Shown here piece after piece: positions 1 through 7,800 of a stretch of DNA of 35,002 bases. This DNA is from a virus. The DNA is taken from positions 1-35,002 of the IMG/VR virus record IMGVR_UViG_3300017720_000024, one strand, 5' to 3'. Each line of letters opens with the position of its first letter. Position 1 is the first letter of the stretch. The position numbers and the translations under genes were made by a program. The notes below the pieces were generated by a model. That model ran no database searches and was not told the origin of the DNA. It was given only the letters and a program-made list of their open reading frames with translations.

Positions 1-772
1 GTATACTTTGTCTTTCTTCTTCTGTTGTAGCAACCCTCAGTTGCCTGTCAAGATCTGCTATTCTCTCGCCGTACTCTCTAGTTGATTTTTCTTCTACGTC
101 TAAATAACTTTCAAACTCGCTAGAGTTTAATATTTGAGCTCGCTTTTTTTCAAGCTCATCTTCCGTTAAGTTACTTAATTCTAAACCTTTGTCATTAACG
201 TACTTAGAAAAAGCTTTGTTTTGGTTTATTTGGTTTACTTTTTTATGTATATTGCTATCAAAGCCGGGCGCAGCTTCAACTCTCTGCGTTTCATCAGCAG
301 CCGCGAACGAAGCGTTGTTTTGATCTAGCAGCAGTCCGTAATCAAGGCCTCCGCCTTCTAGTATAGGTGATTTATCTCTAACATCCGTGCGGTTAGCTTT
401 GTCGGCTTCAAACTTTTGAAAAGTACTGTAGTCACTATAGTACTGGTTAACAGCAGATATACCACGTTCGTTGGCATCTTCTGTTTCAGATTCATCAAGC
501 CTTGCTTTATTGAAAGACTCTTCTAAATTACTTAAAGCCGTAGGTTGTGCTTCTGCAGGATCTTCAATGGCGCTAGTTTCGACTTGTGACGCCGACGAAC
601 CATCGTCCGAAGCGGATGCCGTATTGTTTTCCGTCACAGGGGCATCCACCTGTGTTTCGACTTCCTTTGATGAAGCTTGTTTTTCTTTATAAGCTTTAAC
701 TACAGCTTTTATTTTGTTTTCAGGCTCACCAGCGTCTATCATCTGTTGAACTACTTCTCTAATATCTGCCAT
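1..772 (-). CDS. Putative virion-associated protein, N-terminal part (runs off left edge)
   Basis: The reading frame opens with ATG at 772 and stays open to the window edge, so about 257 N-terminal residues are present and the C-terminus is missing. The start (MADIREVVQQMIDAGEPENKI) follows the upstream gene's stop as TAG-T-ATG, which supports this start. The first 35 residues look like a short helical motif with a KAVVKAYKEKQ segment. After that comes a low-complexity acidic Ser/Thr/Ala/Glu/Asp linker, then charged helical sequence with many Gln, Lys and Glu. I see no enzymatic motif in the visible part. It sits last in the tail/ejection gene run, where short-tailed phages usually encode large internal virion proteins, and that is my inference for it. 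It could equally be any large virion protein. Confidence 0.6.
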   Translation of the reverse strand, partial: MADIREVVQQMIDAGEPENKIKAVVKAYKEKQASSKEVETQVDAPVTENNTASASDDGSSASQVETSAIEDPAEAQPTALSNLEESFNKARLDESETEDANERGISAVNQYYSDYSTFQKFEADKANRTDVRDKSPILEGGGLDYGLLLDQNNASFAAADETQRVEAAPGFDSNIHKKVNQINQNKAFSKYVNDKGLELSNLTEDELEKKRAQILNSSEFESYLDVEEKSTREYGERIADLDRQLRVATTEEERQSI

Positions 773-773
773 A

Positions 774-1895
774 CTATTCTATTCCTTTTAAATAGTCATC
801 AACGGATTTGTCTGTACCGCTGTTGTCCTGGTTTTTTTTCGTCTGTTCTGCTTGTTGCTTAGCAAATCTAAAAAAATAATTTTCTAAAACAGATCTGCCT
901 ATGTTTTCGTCTTCTTGTATTTTCTTCAGCATAAACTCCTTGTCTTCTGGAGATATATTGTCGTACCAGTTTGTTTCACCTTCATCTGCTTTTATATTAA
1001 ACTTGGCTAAGTCTTCAGGCGCTAGCAACTCTTTGTATTTTAAGTTGTCTATTTCGCCAGATATATCATCTATAACGCTTCTACCAGTAGAGTCTAATCT
1101 ATCTGAAAACAACGACTTAAAGTCTTTAGTATTTAGATTATTACCTATTTGCCTTCTAATATCATCAGCATCGAAAGCCTCACTAGCTTTAGCATTAGCT
1201 TTTACAGAAGTAGCTAGATTACCTATAGCTAGATCAAACTCTGTAGCTTTAGGAACTAGCATGTCGTCTAGCTCTTGCTTTGTTCCTATAAAAAAATCAG
1301 GAGGTCCCATTTGACCTTCTTTTGGCGGAAGCTCTATTTTATACATTTTCTCTCCATCATCATTATCAAAAGGCTCTGCTTTATTGTTGTAGAAAGCTTC
1401 GTTTAGCTCAACAGCTCTTTGATCAGTAGCGCTACTATACAAAGAATTGTTTTTATTTTTATCCATGCTAAAATCTTTAAAGCCTTTAGCTGTAAGCTTG
1501 TCAGACTCAACTTGAGTTTTAACACCAGTAATATATGAGTTAAAATCTCTCATTAGACTAGCTCTCTCTTTATCATCTTTAGTGTTTAGTATTTTTTCTC
1601 TTAAATCCATGACTTTATCGTAGCCATAGTTATATTCGTTTTCACCAGGACCAGCTGCCTCAAAAGCTTCAATACCAGCTTGCAACTTACCCTCTAACTT
1701 TTCAGCCTGCTCTTTCTTTTCTTTTATAGCCTCATTAACAGGTTCCATACCTATTTCCTGAAGCTTGTCAGTAAAGCCTTCAAAACCTTTAGATTCAAAC
1801 TCACCTACACCAGCCGCGGCTTGTGAAGCTCTGTTTAGTCTCTTCATATTAGCCTCGCTAGGGCCTAAACTTATTCCACTTTGTTTTTTTGCCAT
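774..1895 (-). CDS. Hypothetical virion-associated protein, 373 aa
   Basis: A highly charged, soluble protein starting MAKKQSGISLGPSEANMKRL. It is predicted mostly helical by eye, with Lys/Glu-rich stretches (roughly residues 55-75) and an acidic middle. No signal peptide, membrane segment or catalytic motif is visible. It lies between the gp14-like internal protein and the partial left-edge gene, and its stop is coupled to the next start as TAG-T-ATG. By position it is probably an internal-core or ejection protein of the virion, but the sequence itself does not show a function. The short leader before the ATG is A/T-rich without a Shine-Dalgarno sequence, as throughout this module. Confidence 0.65.
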   Translation of the reverse strand: MAKKQSGISLGPSEANMKRLNRASQAAAGVGEFESKGFEGFTDKLQEIGMEPVNEAIKEKKEQAEKLEGKLQAGIEAFEAAGPGENEYNYGYDKVMDLREKILNTKDDKERASLMRDFNSYITGVKTQVESDKLTAKGFKDFSMDKNKNNSLYSSATDQRAVELNEAFYNNKAEPFDNDDGEKMYKIELPPKEGQMGPPDFFIGTKQELDDMLVPKATEFDLAIGNLATSVKANAKASEAFDADDIRRQIGNNLNTKDFKSLFSDRLDSTGRSVIDDISGEIDNLKYKELLAPEDLAKFNIKADEGETNWYDNISPEDKEFMLKKIQEDENIGRSVLENYFFRFAKQQAEQTKKNQDNSGTDKSVDDYLKGIE

Positions 1896-1907
1896 ATCTT
1901 TATTAAT

Positions 1908-2543
1908 TTACCCTAGAAAAGATCCTTCTAAATCTACATCGCCTTTTGCAAGGCTACTACCAACGCCTGCTATATCACCTATACCAGACCACATTTGTTG
2001 ATCTGCAGCCGCCACTGCTTGTTGTTGGTTAGCATAATCATCAGCTGCCATACCCATTAAAGTGTTTGTTTTATCAGCTACCATTTGCCTAGACATAATG
2101 TCACCTTCTCTTTCTAAACCTTGAAGCCTTGAAGCTTCTTTTCTTTCAAGCGCTTGGTTTTTTTGTTCTTGTTTACCTATAGACACGGCTGCTTTACGAG
2201 CGTTATCTGATCCTTGATTAGCTAGCGTTTGTGCTAGCGCTGCAATACCAGATCCACCAGCGGCGCCTCTCATGTCTGCCAATATATTAGCTTGAGACTG
2301 AGCTTGCTTTTCAGCAACAAACTGAGCTTCTTCTTGGTTGACGGTTAAGTCTTCCATAGTGTTTTCCATGTTAGTATATGGATTTGAAGTGTCTAAGTTT
2401 TTGAAAGCCTGCTTTTGGGCTTCAAGCTCTGCTTGCGCGGCCGCTGCAGCTGCTTTAGCTTTTTTCTTTTTTACACCGCCAGATATTGCTTTAGCTCCGC
2501 CGGCAACCGCCGCAATTCCTAGTCCTACTGCTACAAACGACAT
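1908..2543 (-). CDS. Internal virion protein, T7 gp14-like in character
   Basis: This 211-aa protein begins with a hydrophobic Gly/Ala segment (MSFVAVGLGIAAVAGGAKAI), followed by a KKKKAKAAAAAAQAEL helix. The rest is Gln/Ala-rich helical sequence with long amphipathic stretches and a Gly/Ser-rich C-terminus. That layout, an N-terminal Gly/Ala membrane-active segment plus a long Ala/Gln helix, is typical of the small internal core/ejection proteins of short-tailed phages (T7 gp14 class). These leave the capsid and help form the DNA conduit through the envelope. The position downstream of the tail genes fits. The assignment is by composition and context, not by clear sequence identity. Confidence 0.6.
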   Translation of the reverse strand: MSFVAVGLGIAAVAGGAKAISGGVKKKKAKAAAAAAQAELEAQKQAFKNLDTSNPYTNMENTMEDLTVNQEEAQFVAEKQAQSQANILADMRGAAGGSGIAALAQTLANQGSDNARKAAVSIGKQEQKNQALERKEASRLQGLEREGDIMSRQMVADKTNTLMGMAADDYANQQQAVAAADQQMWSGIGDIAGVGSSLAKGDVDLEGSFLG

Positions 2544-2547
2544 ATTA

Positions 2548-3162
2548 TTATTTTTTAGTTAGTTCAACATTTAAACCTAGCTTTTCAGCTAGGCTCTGTA
2601 TTTCATCTAAGCAAATTGCTTCGTCATTAAAGCTTTTTGCTATTACTTCTTCTTCTACTTCTTCTGGAGTTTTCTTGTCTGTAGCGTGAACAGTTACAAA
2701 CGTACAAGGCTCGTGAGTATATATAACTCTTTTAGTTCCGGCCTTAGTTACTCCATGGTGAGGAGCCTCGACATCAACAACACCATCTTCTGTTAGTATT
2801 GACATCTTGCCACTCATTAAAAAGTATGGGTGGTCAACCTTATGTATTTTAGTTACTAGTAGCATATTAGCAGGATTATATATCTCTCTAATATAACATC
2901 CACCAGCAAACGTATGTTTTGTTGGGTTAGCTTTGTAAAGCTCTTCTCCAACCATGCCACCTTCATTCTCTAGTTGCTCGTGCAACTCTGTAATCCTTTG
3001 TCTGTACTCTTGCTTCTTTCTAATCTCTTGAGCTACTTCCCAAGCTTCGTCGAAAGTGAAGGTATGTTTCAGACCTAGTTTTTCTGTTTGTTCTATAAAT
3101 TGTTTCCTTAAATCTTCTTTAGATAAAGGATTATTTATAGCTTGATCGTTAATATGTTCCAT
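2548..3162 (-). CDS. Cupin-like virion-region protein
   Basis: This 204-aa protein has an N-terminal charged helical part (residues 1-75). A beta-rich core of about residues 86-160 follows: the segments AGGCYIREIY, ANMLLVTKIHKVDHPYFLMSG, SILTEDGVVDVEAP and KRVIYTHEPCTFVTVHAT alternate strands and turns as in the cupin/jelly-roll fold. Histidines in the core (HKVDHPYF, APHHGVTKAG, THEP) could bind metal but do not match the classic cupin motif exactly. The C-terminal 40 residues are helical and acidic. It sits inside the tail gene run, 4 bp upstream of the gp14-like gene. Cupin-like proteins in marine phage structural modules are known, but their role is unclear. A tail-assembly role or a sugar/ligand-binding role is possible. 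Confidence 0.6.
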   Translation of the reverse strand: MEHINDQAINNPLSKEDLRKQFIEQTEKLGLKHTFTFDEAWEVAQEIRKKQEYRQRITELHEQLENEGGMVGEELYKANPTKHTFAGGCYIREIYNPANMLLVTKIHKVDHPYFLMSGKMSILTEDGVVDVEAPHHGVTKAGTKRVIYTHEPCTFVTVHATDKKTPEEVEEEVIAKSFNDEAICLDEIQSLAEKLGLNVELTKK

Positions 3163-3192
3163 TAAATTAAATTTACTATAATATAGTTACAC

Positions 3193-3579
3193 TTATTTGC
3201 TGCTTTCAAAAGCATCAACAGTGATATTAAACAACTCTGCAAATTCTGTAGAGTTATTTTTAAACTTAAACTTACCAAAATAGCCTAACATAGATTTGAA
3301 GTCGTGGCAATTATCTTTGCTAAACAAAACAAATAAAACCTCAGGCCTATCAGGATGTGGCTTAGGCGTTGGTATTTGAGCAGCGTACAAAGATGTTTCG
3401 ACTGTTATTGTATTGCTACCTCTATTAATAGACGTTATTATACCTAGCTTGGTTATATCCTGCTGGTTTACATTGAAGCCACTGTTAGCCACAGCAACGA
3501 CAGCATAAGCCATGTCGCCTACAGAGACAGAGTCTTGTATAGTATAATCAAATTGTAGTGTTAAAGTAAATGTCGGCAT
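3193..3579 (-). CDS. Hypothetical tail-region protein, 128 aa
   Basis: A small, beta-rich protein (MPTFTLTLQFDYTIQDSVSVG...) containing a strand-rich half with the run KLGIITSINRGSNTITVETSL, which looks like a small beta-barrel turn. The C-terminal half has FVLFSKDNCHDFKSMLGYFGKFKFKNNS. Its start overlaps the stop of the 421-aa appendage gene as TAATG, so the two are probably translated together. No catalytic motif is visible. Position suggests a small virion or chaperone protein for the appendage; the sequence does not prove this. Confidence 0.65.
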   Translation of the reverse strand: MPTFTLTLQFDYTIQDSVSVGDMAYAVVAVANSGFNVNQQDITKLGIITSINRGSNTITVETSLYAAQIPTPKPHPDRPEVLFVLFSKDNCHDFKSMLGYFGKFKFKNNSTEFAELFNITVDAFESSK

Positions 3580-4844
3580 TATGATAATGTTATTATATCG
3601 TCAATAGCTATTGTGTACGCTTGATTGTAAGATCCAAACTGGTCTACTTTAAACAAACCTTTTACAGTTAAAACATTAGCGGCAAAAGTTGTAGTTAAAT
3701 CGTCTAGTCTAGCGTATGGTAATATTAAGTTGGTTCCGCTAGTTGTAGACGGATTAGATAAGTTTGTGGTTAAAGCATCCGCCGTCTTACTTGCGCTTTT
3801 TGTCGCGGCGCCACCACCTGGGCTAGCTGTGAAAGTGGCGGTTAGCTCAAAGTAGTTATATCCTGGCTGCCCATGCATATCAGCTGACGTTAATTCTGGA
3901 ACTATGTTTAAATCTCTAGGCCACTTAAACTTAGAAGTTGCTTTAGGTTTTTTACCAGGTCTGTCAGTAAAAGTTACAGTACTACTAGGTATAGTCCAAT
4001 AAGCTGAGTTACTAGCACTGGCTAATGCAAGTGTTATAGTGGTGTCTACTCTTCTAAGTAAAACTAATGGATTTTTTTTAGTAGGCACTTTTGCCTCTAG
4101 TTTTGTTTCTACGCCGATTGGTTCTATGTAAAAATGATAAGTGGTATTAGCTGTTATTTTAGGAAAATTAACCGCTAAAGCGTTTTTCTCAATATTAACA
4201 AACTTACCTGCCTTATCAACACGTCTTGCTTTAGTAGAAAAACCGCCGTTAGTAAAGTTGTATTTTTTATTAGAAGTTATATCGTGCAGCGTCACATCGT
4301 AGACAGCCTTGTCTCCAGCTTCTACTTTCAATGGTACATACTTAGGGTCTGTAGAGTCTGGAACTTCAAGAATAGCCTCGTGCACTGTATGAGCGTCGTT
4401 TACGTTTACAAAATTGTTGTGGCCAATAGGATCGTTAACAAAAATACATGAGCCATCATCTTCGTTTGCATTAGCGTTGTAATTAGCAGCCGTAGAGTCT
4501 GTGCAGCCTCGTACTACTTCTTCTACTACAGGTTGAATTTTTCTATCAATATCTATTAGTATATTGCCTGTGTTTTGCGTTAAAGCAAAGGCGCTGTGAT
4601 GTACTGCGGCATTAACAGTTCCATTGTTGTTGCTTGTAAATACAACTTTACTTACAACAGAAGAAACGTTACCCCCAACCCATCCTCCTTGCGAAAAGCC
4701 TGCTCCACCAATTGAAAACTCAGTGGCTACTAAAGAATCTCCAGAGTTATGAGTTATAGTTAAGTTAACTATTCCAGCTGGTATTATGTCACCTATGTCT
4801 CCTAATAAATCAAATTCACTTACGTTACAATCTTGTACTGCCAT
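3579..4844 (-). CDS. Putative tail appendage protein with GCTD...DDGSC motif
   Basis: A 421-aa, Thr/Ser/Asn/Gly-rich, beta-dominated protein. The N-terminal ~105 residues look like a beta-sandwich. Residues 113-133 form a cysteine-bracketed Asn/Asp motif, GCTDSTAANYNANANEDDGSC, of the kind repeated in surface and secreted proteins of marine Bacteroidota. Its Asp/Asn spacing suggests calcium binding. The remaining ~290 residues are beta-rich with Thr-rich strands and no coiled coil. It starts one base after the nozzle gene's stop (TAA-T-ATG) and overlaps the next gene by TAATG. Position after the tail nozzle and the surface-protein motif argue for an adhesin or tail fibre/spike component. No receptor-binding or hydrolase motif is recognisable, so the role is inferred. 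Confidence 0.6.
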   Translation of the reverse strand: MAVQDCNVSEFDLLGDIGDIIPAGIVNLTITHNSGDSLVATEFSIGGAGFSQGGWVGGNVSSVVSKVVFTSNNNGTVNAAVHHSAFALTQNTGNILIDIDRKIQPVVEEVVRGCTDSTAANYNANANEDDGSCIFVNDPIGHNNFVNVNDAHTVHEAILEVPDSTDPKYVPLKVEAGDKAVYDVTLHDITSNKKYNFTNGGFSTKARRVDKAGKFVNIEKNALAVNFPKITANTTYHFYIEPIGVETKLEAKVPTKKNPLVLLRRVDTTITLALASASNSAYWTIPSSTVTFTDRPGKKPKATSKFKWPRDLNIVPELTSADMHGQPGYNYFELTATFTASPGGGAATKSASKTADALTTNLSNPSTTSGTNLILPYARLDDLTTTFAANVLTVKGLFKVDQFGSYNQAYTIAIDDIITLS

Positions 4845-4845
4845 A

Positions 4846-7800
4846 TTAAATCCAGTTTTGTCCTTGGTTACCTACGCTAGAGTCTTTTACAATTACTCTT
4901 TTAGGCTGAGGTGGTTGTACTTCAGGATTACTATGTGTAATAGTAGCTTCACCTATACCTTGCACGGTAAATTCTTTTTCATCTAAGTTATTAAAGTCTG
5001 TACACTCTCCTTTAATATAATTAAACCATTTTCCTTCTCTATTTAAAAACTCAGGAACCTTAGCGTCTTGAAGGTCCGAGTTAGCTTTTTCTACAAACCA
5101 GCCTGCTTTTGAGTTAAGATTATAGTATTGGTCATCATCAACATGCCTTAGTATTCTTGATTGAGTTCCTTCGTACTTAATAGTCTGAAAGTTCTTAACA
5201 GAACTTGGCGCATCGTTAAATATTAATTCTACATAAGAGTGCTCGCTGTCTGTAGGATTTACACCATAAAAACTATTTCTAGTTTCGTTAGTGTGGTGTT
5301 TCCACATTGAGCCGTTTTTAAATGTGTAGTAGTTGTTGTTTACGCCAACGCCAGACTCAGGCAAAAAAGACTTAAAGCTAACCCAACCTTTAACTTGCTC
5401 GTTGTAAGTTATAGTTGCTCCGATTTCAGCTCTACCTCTTTTAGATTTATTTTGTATAGTTAAATTGTAGTTGTCTTTCCTTTGATCAAAAGTACCTATC
5501 AACCTAAGATTACTTGCGTTGCTAAAAGCATCGGTAAAGTAATCTTTCATACCATAATCTGATACAGGCGTCATGCCATCTTTTGATAATCTAATAACGG
5601 CTGCTCTCTGAGTATCTGTAAAATAACATCTATATTTGTCAGCTGCAAATGACTCAGGATTTTTTGATATACCATAGTCTCCAGAAAAAGGAATAGCTTG
5701 ACCAAGAACTCTATTAGCGGCGGTTAGTCTAGCATCTCCGCCAGCTTCGAATATAGCGTCTTTGTCAGAAAGCACCTTTAATACTTTATCTTCACAAAAC
5801 GTTACAATGTCTGTGTCTCTAGTAAACAGCTTTTGTATACTACCATTATCTGGCTCAAGATCCTTTGTTATAGGCTCTGCTTGAATAAATTGATTTAATC
5901 TATTGACACCAGATATACTATTGAATATTCCTGAAAATATAAGGCCTTCTGATCTTCTTTCTTCTTTGTATTGCTCCGCAATAGTAGTAGAAGCTTTAAC
6001 ACCATTAGCTATTTGTGATTGGTTAAAGTCGTCTCTAATTCTATCAGACTCAACTCCGTTTCCAAATGCGTAGCAGTTATTCCAAGGAAGCTTTATGTTT
6101 GTAAAAGAACTATGAAATGCCGTGGAAAACTTAATGCTGCTAATTCCTTCTCCTGATTCTAGTGCAATTAAATTTACTTCACCGCCGTACCCATCATTAA
6201 AAACTAAAGAGTCGCCAGTTAAAACATCAACGCCATCAACTATGCTGATAACTCCTTCTGAGATAGCATCGTTAACCCCTATGTTTTTTACAATAGAAGC
6301 AACTTCTAATTCTACTCCGTTTATAGATATTAAACTTCCGTAACCAGGCAATATAGCTGTTTCGTGATTATTGCTTGTTATCTCTACTGGGTATGCTCTG
6401 CTTATTTCGTAGTATATATCTAAGCCAATATCCTCTTTAGGCTTTGTTTCCCATATAGCTGGATTTTCTGAAGAGAATCCTTGATCATCTTGGTATGGCC
6501 CCATTATTTCTAATACAGTTCCTTTACTACCATCGTGATTAGCATTTCTTCTAGCGTCGTATATAGTTGTGTTAGACTTAATAGTAAACTTTTGTCTTCG
6601 ATTCCACGACCACCAATAGTCTTCGTCACCAAAGTTAAAGTCTGTTTTCTGTGCGTTTATTATGCCCCAGTGTCTGTAGTGATCTACAGTTTCGTGTATT
6701 CTTTTATCAGGATCATCTCTCCACCTCCACTTACAACCAGGTATTAGAAGCAAGCTCATAAACTCGTATAAGTTTTGGTTGTTACCGTTTTCCAGATGTA
6801 TTGGGTCCATAAAATCCATTCGTTTAGGATCATCATTTAATATGTCTTTCCAATCGTCTTCATGTGTGTCTGGAGCTACAAAACCACCTGTTATAGATAT
6901 ATCCATATAGTTTGACCAAATACCTCTTGATCCGTTTTGAGCCCAAGAAGGAGCTTGAGGAGCGCCAGAGGTGTGGTTCACTGTGTTTGGCGAGCTAGCA
7001 TTGTCGTTCCACTCTGTGTATTCTAGATCAAGGCCAAAAGTGTTAGTTACTACTTGACCAGGCGCAGAGTGCCAATCTGTGTTGTCTCCATCTAATCCAC
7101 CTTCTATAGTGTCAGGTAGGTGAGCCCAGCTTAAAGCCCAAGCATCATCTATAAACGCTGTAGCTTGACCTCCTTTAGTAAAGTATCTATTCCAGAAACT
7201 TTCAGCTCTACCATCACTAGCAAAATCAGCAATCGTTAAAGCAACGCCATATTGGATAAGAAGCGCGGGGGTCAATAGCAATAAAGCAGCATTATTATCT
7301 TCAAAACCTTCACTGGCGTTACCAGCCTCCCATGTTCCTTTGTATATTCCCCAGTCGCCTCCATTAGTAGCTAAAAAATTACCCAAAGCACCATTACTTT
7401 CTTCAAGGTTACCGTCGTTGTTTGGCTGGTTTGACACTTCACTTAAATTACCTGGCACCGATTCGTCGTCTGCCCAAGTGTAGCCAGAGTTATATGGGTG
7501 AACATGGTTGAGGCCAGCTATACCTCTAACATAATCGTTTCTAGTATTAGCGCCCGGGAAGTTTCCTAAACCAGAAGTGTCGTTGTCTGTGTTTTTTAAA
7601 CCCGCCGTACCACCGGTATGCATGTCGTAAGTGTGTAGATATTTCATATCATAACCTCTTATCACGACTAAGTCGTTATCGTTAGTTACCATTATAAACT
7701 GCTCTACAGTAGCATCTCTAAATATTTTAACAAAAAACTTACCGTCAAACTCTGGTTTGTCTTCAAATTCATCGTGAGTTATTACTAACTGTAGTCCTGG

